A DNA stretch of 64,000 nucleotides from assembly GCA_027475525.1 (NCBI GenBank), contig JAMWFC010000090.1:806001-870000 (forward strand). The letters run 5' to 3'. Under the pieces are notes generated by a model. That model was not told where the DNA came from. It made no database searches and saw nothing but the letters and a program-made list of their open reading frames with translations. Below are positions 1 to 12,004 of the stretch, piece after piece. A program made the translations under genes and the position numbers. This DNA is from Macrolepiota albuminosa (taxonomy: Eukaryota > Basidiomycota > Agaricomycetes > Agaricales > Agaricaceae). Each line of letters begins with the position of its first letter. Position 1 is the stretch's first letter.

Positions 1-1103
1 CTTCTTGATACACAATATTTGCAGTCACTCTTGATGTATTTTCTTCTGACAAAATCACCTTGATACGATCTCCTGATGTGCATCGAGAAAGTGCAACATA
101 GAGTTGGCCATGTGTAAAAACTGGTGATCAAAGGTCCAATCCAACATGCTTGACTGATTGCCCTTGAGACTTGTTGATAGTCATAGCAAAGGCCAATCGA
201 ATTGGAAACTGTCTCCTGTGTAATGGTATGGGCAAATCCTCTTCAGAGGCATCTAGATTGATCCTTGGAATCAAAACAGTTGAACCTGCAAACTTGGCAT
301 CTCCACTGATAATACGACATCTGAGAACTCTAGTGCTGATGTGAGTGATAATCATTCTTGTTCCATTGCAAAGTCCTTTGGTTGTGTCCAGATTCCTGAG
401 AAGCATGACAGGAACTCCAATCTTCAAAGCCAGTTTAGCCAAAGGCAAACTACTGGCTTTCAAAGAGTTGAGATATTCCACAGGATATAATGCAAGGCCA
501 TCAGGATTCCTGTTATCAGAGAGAACAGAATCTGCACTCTGTAAGATCCTTTCTTCCCCTGGATACCTCTCTAGAACTTCTGCATTGATCTCCTCTATAT
601 CCGAGTTCTTGCCAGAGAGAATAGTCCGGTCCAGGTAATACTGATCATTTTGAGGATGACCAATATCAGGATATGTGGAAGAAATCAATCCAGTGATAGA
701 ATTGTCATCACAGATCATCCTTTCAGGCAGTTTGATTGTTTCTCCAGGTCCTAGATTTTTCCCTGCACCAACATCCAACAACCAAGCTGCATGAGCAATA
801 TTGTCTACAGTCTGCTCCAACCGCATATTTTGGACCAAGTAATGGACTTGAATATTATCCCAAAGTCGGCCCCTTTTGAGTGAAGCAGCAATCATCTGCT
901 GCCTGAGTCCATGTGGAACCACTGGAAGAGTTTGCCTAAAGTCCCCTCCAAAAACCACAGTGACTCCACCAAAGAAAATGTCATTATCGAAGATGTCTCT
1001 GAAGCCACAATCGACAGAGTCAATGGCATTTTTGTGTTGCATTGGAACTTCATCCCAAATAACAACTTTGGTGCGAAGTATGAGCTGTGATAACTGGGTT
1101 CCT

Positions 1104-1620
1104 GTAAGGGCGACCTCTAGAGGCTGTGGCTCAGTCACACAGCTGGCAGAGGGAGATCCAAAGTGTATTAGAATATATACTGACAATATCAAGGTAGCTA
1201 CTCACCTGGCAGAGGGAGATCCAAAGAGAACAAGTCTGGGGATTCCCTATGCCAGGTTGGACGCTTCTGGGGCCTCTGAAGCATGGGAAACAACTGTACA
1301 GTACAACAAAACCTTAAAAACTCGAAAATTGACTAACCAAACAAGTGTGCAAACAAGGGAGGAAAACTCCGGACTTTAGAAGTCAGAAAGGCAAACTCTG
1401 GCTTATCTAAGCAGCCTGGAGCGGTGCTGAAGGGCCCACACTTGTCTGAGTGATAGCTAAAGAACCAGAGCACCTCAAAGGTTGAGAATAGTACTAACAG
1501 ATAGTGTTGAAAAAGTAGTAACAGCAAAATGAGAGAATGATAGAAGAAATAAGGAAGTGAATGAAAGGAGAGTGAAGAAATAAAGAGTGAAAGAAGAAAG
1601 GAATGAGGAGTCCCCTGACA
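1104..1620 (+). repeat. tRNA-head SINE-like insertion, copy 1
   Basis: A 517-bp insertion in the Helitron helicase flanked by a 6-bp direct repeat GTTCCT (1098-1103 and 1621-1626). Removing the insert and one repeat rejoins the helicase exactly as IKRGTQLS, the expected sequence between the HSRF and WDE motifs. The head (GGCTGTGGCTCAGTCACA, then GCTGGCAGAG) resembles a tRNA A-box region split by a short insert, and the 3' part is A/G-rich. A second copy lies at 62517 and a partial one at 7890. GT-AG splicing of the same interval does not restore frame, so it is not an intron. Confidence 0.75.
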
Positions 1621-2986
1621 GTTCCTCTCTTGATATTGGCAATGGATGTGTCAAGAGCAGGAATGGGAATTTTGAATCTTGAATGAGCTGTCCTACCCCC
1701 TTCCAACAATAAGGCAGCAATGCCAGATGATGCTACATATAATGCCACATCTCCATTGGAACAAACTGCAGCAGCCAGAGTATTGCAGACAAAGGTTTTG
1801 CCACATCCTCCAGCACTGTGAATGAATAGCATCCTGCCCAAATTGTTGTTCACTGAGTTTATGACAGCATTGAAAGTCTCTAGTTGTTCCACATTGAACT
1901 TGGCCTTGTTTCTCTCCACTCTTTGCTTGAGGTCCTCAACATCATAATTAGTTTCATCTTCCAAAAGTCTATTGCCTAGAAGATTGATCAGTATTCAAGT
2001 CAATCTCTTATGCAAATGCCAATTACCTGGAACTATATTCCAATTCTGTTGAGCCTCTGGCATGTTGGGAAAGTCTTTCAGAGTTTTTCCAAAATTCATC
2101 AAAGTGTCATTGATGAGATAAAGGCCATAGTCATAGACATCCTCATTGGTAAAGACTTGGTCCCTGTATTGCCTAGTATGTTCCAATCTGTGTCAAAGAT
2201 CATCACAGATAGAATGTTTGAATTCGTCCCATAGAGCCTCAGGAGTGGCAGGAGCACAGTAGAATAGAATAGTGCAAAACAGCTGCCTGAGAGCTGATCC
2301 TAGTTGGATTGGAGCAGCTTCAGTGAGACACTGCCTCCATTCTGCATCATCCTCCAAAAGACCTAGAGCCTTGCATGCTTCTTGATAAGTGGGATAGATA
2401 TGGCCATTGACTGTCCTGAGATCAGCCCATGAAGTTGCATTGGTTACAACAGTCAAGAGCATCCTGAGATAGAACCTTTCTCCCTGTCTTGGTGAAGCAA
2501 AATACATCCTTCCAATTGCTGTCCCTCTCTGCCTCTCCTTCCAACTCCATTTAGATGCTTCATAAACAAACTTGGTTGGAAAGTTCTGATAAGTGTTATT
2601 ATTGGGAAACCTGGTATTGGCTTCAAACTAAGCTGTGAGTGCAGTCTTGTCTGCATTAGGTCTAGCAGCCACCACCTGTATTGGTTCATCATCTGGGAAA
2701 TAGACTTCATGCTGGTTTTCCAAGTGCACAGGCAATCTGTACACTGAAGGATATTCAGCATGCATGTTGAATTCAAAGATGTGCCAGCAAGCCTCAGGAG
2801 CAGAAATGTATCTGGCATCCAAGTGTTCCTTGATTTCATCCCTCTCCTCCCTAGCAATCTCCAAAGTTGTCCTATCATGGCCCTTGTAAATGTACTTGTG
2901 AATGTATTTGATTGCATCCACTGAAGCACAGACTTCCACATTGATATGACATTGGAATTTGGCTGAGAGATATGGATTGTATGGGA

Positions 2987-3140
2987 CAACATTACGATTG
3001 TCATAACGACGACCATGCTTTTCAAAAAAGCGGCCATTGTTAGGTCTGGCATATTGGGGATAGCAACATTACGATTGTCATAACGACGACCATGCTTTTC
3101 AAAAAAGCGGCCATTGTTAGGTCTAGCATATTGGGGATAG
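2987..3140. repeat. 77-bp tandem duplication (unit 1)
   Basis: 2987-3063 is repeated at 3064-3140 with one mismatch (3048 G, 3125 A). Collapsing to one unit rejoins the Rep coding frame upstream of the tyrosine motif. The decayed paralogue at 8150-8532 has a single unit here. Confidence 0.97.
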
Positions 3141-3781
3141 CTATCATCACCATACTGTGTAGCTTCCTGAAATTCCTTGGGATATCTCTTGGAACATTTG
3201 CCATCTACCATGCACTTGGCATTGGGAAAATCTGCTCCACATGGACCATGAACCATATTGGTAGTAACAACCTAATAACAAAGGTCAGTCACTGCATTGA
3301 TAATTCAAGCAAAGCCAATACCTGATACAATTGAAGCTGAGTCACTGGATCAGGAATTTGAGCAGAAACAATAGTGTCCACATGAGCTGCATCTTTGATC
3401 TTGTCGTGATGATGGAAAAAGATCAAGATATGTATATGTGGAAGTCCCCTCTTTTGAAATTCAATGGTATGGACAGATGCCACACATTTTCCAAATAAAC
3501 CATCTTTTATGTCCTTCAAAAGAGCATTCTTCTTGAGTTCAAATACTCTGGCAACAATATCTGGACGGTCAGAAGCTGTTTGCCTCTTTCCATTAACCAT
3601 AGGTTCTTTCAACAGAGCCTCTTCAATTTCTGGCCACTTTGGATTGGCGGTCATAGTGATAAAGAGATCTGGTTTATGGAAATGTCTGCAAATAGCCATA
3701 GAGTCCTGGAATAGTTGCTGCATGTGTCGTTCACTTCCAACATGAGAAGAGGGGAGGACCACACGTCGACTTTGCCTGCGT

Positions 3782-3935
3782 AAGTCTTCATCTCCAATAG
3801 CCGCATCAACCACTCCTTGATAGACTTCAGCCCTAATCTTTCTTTGATTGTGTCTAACAAGTCTTCATCTCCAATAGCCGCATCAACCACTCCTTGATAG
3901 ACTTCAGCCCTAATCTTTCTTTGATTGTGTCTAAC
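3782..3935. repeat. 77-bp tandem duplication (unit 2)
   Basis: 3782-3858 is repeated exactly at 3859-3935. Collapsing it joins the upstream Helitron frame (ending near 3936) to the Rep frame that begins before the CRHFHKPDLF motif. Confidence 0.98.
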
Positions 3936-6297
3936 TCAATTAAGTTTTGTTTGTTTGATTGAAGCCCATGCATCGACAACATATTGTTGAAACAATCGAC
4001 CACTCCAAAGCAAAGCGGCATTAGCTTCTAAAGATCTCTGCTGAAGTCGGTATGCATAGTAAGCAGTTTCAGTGATATTTTGTGTTCTGCGTTGCCCTCG
4101 TGGTCCCAGCTGAGAAGGAATGTTTAAATGAAATCCATGTTCTCCAGTTGGAAATATGATTGTGTAGTACAGAGGAGTATAAAAAGGGTGTAAATGGCTG
4201 ATTCGCTTCAATTGACCTCCATGCAAATGCAGGACTATGTCACGGTGATCTGATCGTTCTTCAGAACCATCTCCTGGTATAATTGCAGCAACTCCTTCCT
4301 GTTCATTAGGGTTGTTATAGCGTCGATGGTCTCCAAAGTCAGCCCTAAGTTGAACAAAAAGCCTTTGTGGTTGGCCTTCAGGAACTTCTGTCATAATCTG
4401 CTTTGCAAGCTTGTATAAGCCAATAAAGGGATTGACTCTATGAAGCATATCCTGCAAAGAGGCCATTATCTGAGGATCCAATCTAGAATTGCTTCTCTGA
4501 CGAAACGCCAATTGTTGATTGTGATCGTAGAAGTAGAGTTGTGCATACACAGGATGATCACCTTCAGTTGGAAGCAAAGCACCTGTCAGATGATGGAGCT
4601 CTCCATTGATCCTAAAGCTGTATGGTCCTGGAGCATTTGTAATTGCATGGTCAATTTTGACTCCCAGAGATGTAAATGCAAAGGCTGCATTGTATTGGCA
4701 AATAGATGCTTTGAAAGCATCAGAAAGAGCATGATGGCCTTGAAGTAAGCCAAGCAGTTCTGGTGGAGCATCTGCAAGTCTGGGCAAATCAATCTGGCCT
4801 TGTAGACAGCACATGCCAAATTTTGTATGATGTCTAGTAGAACTGGTGAGCTTTTCAGCATCCCAGTGTAGAGCCTGACAGTGTGGACATATGACATCCA
4901 TAAGACCAAGATAATGTGCTGAGAGTTCATCTATATAAGGCTGTCTTCCTCTTGGAAGAGCATTGATGCCTTGAATATGATCAACCCTTTGTAGGATGGG
5001 AGGTGCTGGTAGATTTTGCACAGGTGGATCCACATATTCTAAGTCCTCCTCTATATCCTCAGCAGGATCATTATTAGGCTGTCTTCCTCTTGGAAGAGCA
5101 TTTATAGGTTGTTGTAGAATGGGAGGATGAAGAGGAGGTTCCAGTTGCTCTGCTGCTAGATTTGGCTGTCTCCTATTGTCAACAGGATCATCCAGATCTT
5201 GAGCATCTAGATTGTCAAAGTCCTCCTCCAAATCAGCTGCATGTTCTTGTTCCCAGCCTTCTAAGATCCTTTGAGCCCTAGCCTCATTCAAAGGCCTATA
5301 TTCAGGATTGAGATCTACATCCTGTTAATCTTTCTTAGTCAATGCAACATCTGAAAGTTATCTTTCTCTCACCTCTGGCTGGTGTAATATCTGTAGTTGT
5401 CTTCCTTGCTCTCTGAGCTGTTGTTGCTCATGCAATACTGCTAATGCCTGTTGTTGCCTTTGCCACTCCTGTTGCCTCTCCTCCTCTTCAGCTATAGCAA
5501 TATGTCTGAGCCTTTGCTGCTCTTGCAATACTGCTAGTGCCTGCTGTTGTCTATCCTGCTCCTCAGCTGCAGCAATATGCCTCAACCTTTGTTGGTCTTG
5601 CAATGCTGCTAATGCTTGTGCTTGTATAGGAGCAACCTGCTGGTTAATTTCTCTCTCTCTATTCCCAAGTATAGGTGGCAGTGGTAGTGGTAAAGCAGGC
5701 CCATATAAAGCAGGCATTCTAGGTATAGGATTCTGCAAAGGAGCATCCCAACCTTCAGGCAAATGAGTTTCAGGTATACTCATAACAGTTCCACCAACTA
5801 CAGGCTGATTGACTGATCCCACTCTATTATCTCTTCCATGCACAGCAGCTGGTAGAGGTGCTACTATTGAAGGCACATAAGGAGCTCTATGTGCAGCAAG
5901 AGGTAGAGGTGGTATCATTCTAGGAATAGGATTTTGCAAAGGAGCATTCCATCCTTCAGGTAAATGAGTTTCAGGAATAGCCCTAGCAAATAGATCCTCA
6001 GCAACAGTTGGTGGTCCAATAGGCCTCCTCAAAGAGCTAGAAGCACTTCCAATTCTCATATCCCTAGTTCCCATATCCCCAGTTCTCATATCCCCAGTTC
6101 CCATATCCCCAGTTCCCATATCCCCAGTTCCATAATGAAGTGGTATAACCACTGAAGTAGATCTTCTACTTCTATTTGCCCGATGCTCATCAGGATCAGT
6201 CATTTGTAACTGTTGTAGCCTGCTTTGAATCCTAGCCTGCTGTCTTTGACCTTCAGGAGTACTGGGTTCGTTATGAGGATGAGTAGTTGAAGATTGC

Positions 6298-7310
6298 CTG
6301 AAAGAATAATATTTTAGGCATTTTCATAGCTTAAAACCATTGAAAGACACTTACATGATGAGTATATCAATAGCCCAAAGTTGTCCAAGTGTTACTATAA
6401 GCTGAATTGAATTTTTCTTGATTTTATTTAATTTTTTAAGCATTTATAAAGCCCAAAAACAATAAATGTCACTTACTACAATAGCCCAAACTTTCACTAT
6501 AAGCTGAATTGAATTTTTCCTGATTTTTCTGTGATTTTTTCGAATTTTTTAAGCATTTTCTAAGCCCAAATACATCAAAAATCACTTACAATGATCAATC
6601 AATAGCTGAAAGTTGTCGAGCTATTGAATGTTTGTTAAGAATCATCAATCAATCAATCAATCATTACTTACTTTGTAGTTGAGTTTGAAAATTTCGCTAT
6701 AAGAATGTTTGTTAATGGTCATCAATCAATCAATCAATCATTACTTACTTTGTAGTTGAGTTTGAAAATTTCGCTATAAGAATGTTTGTTAATGGTCATC
6801 AATCAATTAATCAGTCAATACTTACTTTGTAATCAAGTTTTGAAGTTGTAGCTAAATTGATCATTTATTAATATCAATCAATCAATCAATCAATCAATAC
6901 TTACTTTGTAATCGAGTTTCGAAGTTTTGCTAGAAGAATGGTTATTAATATTTGTACATCAATCAATTAATCAACACTTACTTTGTAGTGTAGTTTACTC
7001 ACTACAACGTTGAAACCGTGGAAAAATTGGGTAAAGAACATGCGAGGCGTGAAAACTGGTGTCCACTAAATCGCATTTGGGCCTCGGCCACATCCACAGA
7101 CTCCGGACACCTTCCACATGTGTCCGAGAGATAGCATACAATGAAATATTTAATATACACATTTTTTATTACTTAAATAATAACTAATATACTGTTTCTT
7201 TTTCCAACTGACCAAAAAAAAGAGACGAAAAAGGAAGTATTTGTCAGCCTTAGTCAGAAACTGTCAAAACTGACTAAGCACATCATTTCCCAGGCGTCGT
7301 CGCATTATAT
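6298..7310. repeat. Helitron 5' non-coding region with (TCAA)n arrays
   Basis: AT-rich DNA with runs of TCAATCAATCAA followed by ACTTACTTTGTAGT-type segments at about 6645, 6720, 6797, 6870 and 6957. These give loosely repeated units of about 75-80 bp. Upstream exons of the Rep-helicase gene probably lie here but I cannot place them. Confidence 0.6.
6642..6795. repeat. 77-bp tandem duplication (unit 3)
   Basis: 6642-6718 is repeated exactly at 6719-6795 in the TCAATCAA-rich Helitron 5' region. A more diverged related unit follows, so some genuine repetition exists here as well. Confidence 0.95.
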
Positions 7311-7315
7311 AGAGA

Positions 7316-7889
7316 TTGTATTAATTATTTATTAAATAATAATACTTAGCTAAGTAACTATAGATGTAGTCTGCTACAATCAAGGACCACATTATAAAAA
7401 ACTCTTGCCCCAGCTCATTCTCACCTTCATCACCCTGCTCTCCACCTCATTATGCTCATATTATTAATGCTGATTTTATTCCTATCCATGCTGATGCTGC
7501 TCTTGCTACAGTTTCTAATCATGTTGATCTGTTGGCCCTACTTCTGATGATGAATGATGTGCTGTGCTTACAGCTGAGGAATGCACTTCTCATATTTTTT
7601 TATAGATATTCAAGTTTTAGTGGGAGTATTTCTTGCATCACACTGAACAAGTAGAAATATTGAAGTTAGAAGAGTATCTACACATGGTATCTCTAGAATA
7701 TAACAAGTATATATACAATTTGTAGTTCTGCACTGTTCTGCAAATAAAAAATACTTGTTGTCAGGGAACTTTTTTTTCTGGCACTCTCTTAGCATCTTTT
7801 GGCCCTCTCAGCAACTCCCTGGCACTTTCACAGTTGTTCTGAGCCCTCTTAGGAGCTCCTAGAGCCTTCCTGATTCATCCTCAGACAAG
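7316..7889. other. Intergenic AT-rich interval
   Basis: No gene seen. It contains fragments rich in TTAGCA and CTCTTAG words that recur near 60540-60640, which suggests shared repeat debris. Confidence 0.5.
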
Positions 7890-8008
7890 TTTGGAGTACT
7901 GTATAGTTGTTCCCATGCCACAGCAGAGAAATCCTTAGACTTGTTTCCTTTGGATTTCCCTCTGCCAGTTGTGTGAACAGCTGCAGCCTCCAGAGGTCAC
8001 CCTTACAC
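7890..8008 (-). repeat. SINE-like element, copy 3 (partial)
   Basis: Read on the minus strand from 8008, the sequence starts GTGTAAGGGTGACCTCTGG and continues through CACACAACTGGCAGAGGG and CAACTATACAGTAC, matching the head of copies 1 and 2 up to about 7894. Beyond that it diverges, so this copy is 3'-truncated or decayed. Confidence 0.75.
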
Positions 8009-8149
8009 TTATGGTCATTGGTGTTTAGTGCATTGTATGCATCTCTGTGGACCTGAAAAGGTTTCTTTTGTTATTCTTGTATCACTCTCTCAGGTTCTTT
8101 CATGCCTTACCATGCCTATCATGTTTATTTTTGCAACAGTTTTGTCTAC

Positions 8150-8532
8150 ATTGTTTCTAGCTGCCAGTAACTCCATTGGTTCATTGTCCTGAAAATAGAC
8201 TTTATAGTGGTTTTCCAAGTGCACAGGCAACTAGTACATTAAGAAATGTTCAGCATGCATGTTGAAGCCAGTAAGCTTCAGGTGCAGAAATATATCTGGC
8301 ATCCAAGTGTTCTTTGATTTTATCTTTCTCATCTCTGAAAACATTGTACTATCATGTTCTTTATAAATATACTTGTGAATACACTTAATTGTATCCACTA
8401 AAGCACAAACTTCCACATTGATATGTATGACATGAAAATTTGGCCAAAAAATATAAATTGAATGAAACAATATTATAATTGTCATAACAACAACCATACT
8501 TTTTTTTAAGAAAAAAGCAGCCATTGTCAGAA
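8150..8532 (-). pseudogene. Decayed Helitron Rep fragment
   Basis: A second, degenerate copy of the Helitron Rep region corresponding to about 2660-3120. It keeps readable stretches such as IKCIHKYIYKEH, the Rep tyrosine motif. Differences from the better copy are mostly C-to-T and G-to-A. It carries only one copy of the 77-bp segment that is doubled at 2987-3140. Confidence 0.8.
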
Positions 8533-8733
8533 TACTGTGTTAGGTATAACTAATTAAAATTCTACATGCAAAACACAAGTCAAATTACCAGTTACTAGTC
8601 CCAGTATACAAGTTTACCTTCAACTCAAATGGTGTTATAAATTTCATTGTACAATCAGGTTTGAAGCAGATTTCAAGGTTGATATCATGTCATTGGACAG
8701 TTCCGCAACCACATCCTGTTTAAATCTGTTGAT

Positions 8734-9798
8734 TTATTTAGAACATCCTGACATAGGATCACGTACCGCTGCATCCATAATCTTCCCTGTGAGACCAACA
8801 CCAACACCAGCCCAAACAATTAGTCGAGACGGATCCCCACTTGCTGCACTCTCATCAAATTTTGACAGGCGTTCTTGGAGATCAAGTCCGTCTTCCACGT
8901 CAGAGATGATACTATTTGCAATCGCTCGTCCATCGTGCTTAGGGGGCCACCCCATTGTTCTCCCAACTTCGTCAAACGCGAGCGAGCGCTTCGTCGAATT
9001 AAGATTGGCTTTCAACAAAACTTCTTTTTTCTCCGGTGGGTAAATGCACTCCTTGGTGAAAAGGAAACGAGTGCCGAGAACCACTCCAGCAGCGCCCATT
9101 GTAAGAAGAGCCGCAATCTGCGAACCAGTTGACACACCCCCGGCTGCAACAATTAAAGGACCAGTTGGTACTGCGAGAAGTACTGCTTGAAGCAGAGACA
9201 GAAGGGGCGGTGCTTCTGAACTACCGTGTCCACCAGCCTCAATTCCTGTGTAAAATTCATAAATGCATCAAAATACCTCTACACTTCGAATTACCTTGTG
9301 TGACAATGACGTCAACTTTCCAATCGTTGGCAGCTTGCAGAGCTCCTTCGACAGAATTGACGATCACGAAAATGACGGTCTTATGCTCTCTTTTGGCATC
9401 AAACGCACGTACTTGAGTGACATACTTTCCAAGGTCCACACCGAAGGCAAACCAAATAGCCATTGGCTTTTCCTCCAAGATTGCTTGTATACGTGGATCA
9501 TCAGAACTTTCGGTGATGTCAAGGACCCAGCCAATAAAGCCGATCCCGATTGGGACAGGGGCATATTCAGGAATGCTGAGCGTTTTACGAACTGCTTGAA
9601 AGAGCCCTTTGAGTTCCTCTGAAGAGGAGAACCCTAGATGAATCTATTAGAACCCCACTAAATACGGCCACTCGTAAGCCCACCTGCACCTATCATGCCA
9701 AACGCCGAAGCAGCTGTGACTGCACTAGCCAAATCTGCGGCGCTGGCAAAAGCCATAGGAGCTGATACGATGGGTAGTTTTATATCTGTCAACCACAT
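8734..9798 (-). CDS. Nitronate monooxygenase (2-nitropropane dioxygenase family)
   Basis: An FMN enzyme of this family oxidises alkyl nitronates and is usually seen as detoxifying. My model is complement(8734..9245, 9295..9633, 9684..9798), giving 321 aa with both GT-AG introns in frame. The start is ATG at 9798, just before LTDIKLPIVSAPM, the expected N-terminal FMN-binding motif. The second intron interrupts the codon run before IEAGGHG, which holds the family's catalytic histidine. GGVSTGSQIAALLTMGAAGV is the phosphate-binding segment. Length fits the family (about 320-380 aa). The protein looks intact, probably cytosolic, and no signal peptide is visible. It is transcribed away from the reductase gene at 10418. 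Confidence 0.9.
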
Positions 9799-10417
9799 TC
9801 AGTTGCCGTTTTATCGTTCACTCTTGAAGTAGATAGATATTACTCAAGAGTTTTGTAAGAGGCGTATGGATTTGCATATCGAGTTCCTGGGAAGAGATGT
9901 ATTTGTTCGGGATGAAGGAGGAATTCAGTTATACGTCTATTGCGTCAATCATTGTGACTCAGTATATGGCGTAGTATTTCAGGGGAGAGAATTCGATTCG
10001 TTGGAAGCTACCTCCAGATCAACGACATTTCCCAAGGATATGCTGATGTAAGCCGGTTAAGAGCGTTGATGATCAAATCGAATTGGCCAGTCAGTGATGC
10101 AGTGATCGATGATCTCTTTGATGGATCTTCGATGGGACGGCTACAAGCGGGAATACTTTGATGTTTTTCAGCACATTGGATTGTTGTCGTGTGCCCAGTT
10201 CGTATTGACGGTACGTTGCTGAAACTTATCCCCCGCCTGTTAGTCAAGCTGATGAATCAACAATACTAGCTCAAATCAGGTTTGCCTATTTCCAGACCAA
10301 AGCAATTCGAACCTTACTATACCTTACTATCTCTAGAAAGTGGTCCTTCATTACAAATTGAACGTATCATCTCCGCAGTACAGTTCTTGACAGATCGACA
10401 GACCTTTCGGACTTGCA
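9799..10417. promoter_or_regulatory. Shared upstream region between divergent oxidoreductase genes
   Basis: A 619-bp gap separates the nitronate monooxygenase and reductase starts. I see no convincing exon in it and no clear TATA box. It is the only room for both promoters, so shared regulation is possible but inferred from layout only. Confidence 0.4.
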
Positions 10418-12004
10418 ATGTCTCTAAATCCTCGCGTTACATTTTCCAAACGTACTGCGATTGGGGAATTACCTGTTGTCGGTCAACATATCATCCTTCA
10501 AAATTCGCGTACCATCGATCTTGACAATGTCCCTCTCAACGGAGGCTTTCTTACAAAGACGCTCATTCTTAGGTAGGAAATTCTTAATTCACATCTTTCA
10601 TCATGACTTCATCTACCGCTTCAGCCCAGAACCCTCAATCCGCGAGCGTATGCGTGACCCCAGCATCGACAGCTACACTACGACCTTCACGGTTGGCGCT
10701 CCGTATGTAAAAAGTAATTGACACAACTATCAGGACTGAGCTTTTTTTCTTCTAGAATCATTGGGCCTGGTTTAGTCGTCGTGTTGCGTTCTGATAAGGA
10801 GGGTATCCAACCTGGCGACTACATGTACGGTCAAACACCCTGGGAAGCTTACACGGTCCAGCCTTATGCTGAAGGTTGGAAATTCTTGGATTCACGGAAG
10901 CGGACCCCAAGTGACTTGTCTTTAAAGGGCGCGTCGTTTTCAACCTCAAGGAATGGGCGCCACATACATTTGATATGGATTCGCTCGCCCTCCAGGTCGT
11001 TCCTAACCCTCACGGCTTGTATCCTCTCTCTAAGTACATAAGCCTCCTTGGAACTCCTGGTCTCACTGGCTTTGTCGGCTTCAATGGCTTAGTAGAAGCT
11101 GAGCAGGTTAGTTGTCAACTCCATGTAATCGTCCTTAACTCATGGTCACTTTTGTTAGGGCGATACAATCTTTATTTCATCTGGGGGATCGGGTGTTGGA
11201 AGGTATACATCTAGAATGTCTCTTCAGGCTGTAATCTAATATTTCATCTCACAGCATGGTCATACAACTCGCAAAGCTCGCTGGGTTTGTCAAGGCCTAT
11301 TACTCGTGCTATCGATTTTGAGAAAACCTTGAACACTATCTAGATTGAAGGTCATTGCTTCAGTGGGGTCAGAGGCCAAAGTCGGATATGTACGATCTCT
11401 TGGCGCCGACGTTGTTTTCAACTACAAAAAAGAGAGCTATCAGTCGGTGCTTCAGGAACATGGCCCCATTCATGTCTTCTGGGTAGGCTTTCCTGCCTCT
11501 TCTACCACGAGTGTCTAATCTTTTCGTCCGTAGGACAATGTGGGAGGAGAAGCACTGGATGCGGCACTGGAAGCGCTTGTACCCAGGTCTCGTGCTATTG
11601 TGAGTCGCAACCCAAGAATATTTTGAAACTGTCTCTGGACCAATCGCTTCGATAAGCTCTGCGGGTCAATGTCAAGCGATAATGTCCCACCCGAGAAGCG
11701 CTATCATCTCAAGGTTCGCTCTTGTACCTAGGTTCTTGCATATCATGTTTACCACTCTTAGTAGAACTCTCACCTGATCATGAAGAAGCGACTCGATGTT
11801 AGAGGCTTCATAGTTCCAGAATTTATTCCTCGATACTTCTGTAAGTTCATGGAACAAGTCCCAGCTCTCATGGCACAGGGAAAACTCAAGAGTGAGGAGT
11901 ATCGTATTGACGGACTTGAGAATGCCCCTCAAGCCCTGGTCGACATGCTTCTTGGTGGAAATGATAACGTTGGAAAACCGATTATCATCGTTGCCGAGGA
12001 GTAA
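10418..12004 (+). CDS. NADP-dependent medium-chain reductase (alkenal/curcumin reductase-like)
   Basis: It belongs to the zinc-independent MDR group that reduces activated C=C bonds with NADPH. The ten-exon model join(10418..10572, 10625..10702, 10756..10874, 10928..11106, 11159..11202, 11255..11284, 11344..11482, 11534..11599, 11657..11713, 11765..12004) gives 368 aa, all introns GT-AG and in frame. The N-terminal GroES-like part includes PEPSIRERMRDPSI. The Rossmann segment reads SSGGSGVGSMVIQLAKLAG, followed by GLKVIASVGS and DNVGGEALDAAL, as in leukotriene B4 12-hydroxydehydrogenase relatives. The last intron must end at 11764, because an acceptor three bases earlier puts TAG in frame. 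The length is normal and the gene looks intact. Substrate is not predictable. Confidence 0.9.

Larger units (their letters stand above)
1..6297 (-). pseudogene. Helitron Rep-helicase (HUH endonuclease plus Pif1-like helicase), broken
   Basis: This would nick, replicate and unwind Helitron DNA. In order on the minus strand there is a Gln-rich N-terminus with five GTGDM-like repeats near 6070-6130, a cysteine-containing Helitron N-terminal region (4600-4930), the Rep HUH motif GLPHIHILIF (about 3430), the Rep tyrosine motif IKYIHKYIYKG (about 2890), Walker A GGCGKTF (about 1800) and Walker B VVIWDE (about 1065). GT-AG introns that keep frame are visible at 5322-5372, 3272-3321 and 1976-2026, and an acceptor at 6298 implies more 5' exons. 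Damage: a SINE insertion in the helicase, 77-bp duplications at 2987 and 3782, and single stops where relatives carry Arg or Trp (near 128, 2190 and 2634), all transitions. Confidence 0.85.
1..7315 (-). mobile_element. Helitron (rolling-circle transposon), 3' end outside window
   Basis: The minus strand carries a Rep-helicase gene (about 128-6297), and read on that strand the element begins TCTCTATATAATGCGACG at 7315. Helitrons start with TC and insert between A and T; the base before this TC is A, as expected. The 5' non-coding part (6298-7315) is rich in TCAATCAA repeats. The CTRR hairpin end lies beyond position 1. A SINE-like element (1104-1620) and three 77-bp duplications interrupt the copy. 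The 5' boundary is my inference from the terminal motif; the coding identity is secure. Confidence 0.75.

Noticed and set aside
1104..1620. Spliceosomal intron in the Helitron helicase
   Set aside because: GT-AG ends exist on the minus strand, but splicing puts the downstream helicase out of frame. Excision at the 6-bp duplication is exact, and the segment occurs elsewhere.
6640..6970. CRISPR-like array in the TCAATCAA region
   Set aside because: Eukaryotic Helitron leader with irregular spacing and simple-sequence units; no repeat-spacer order.
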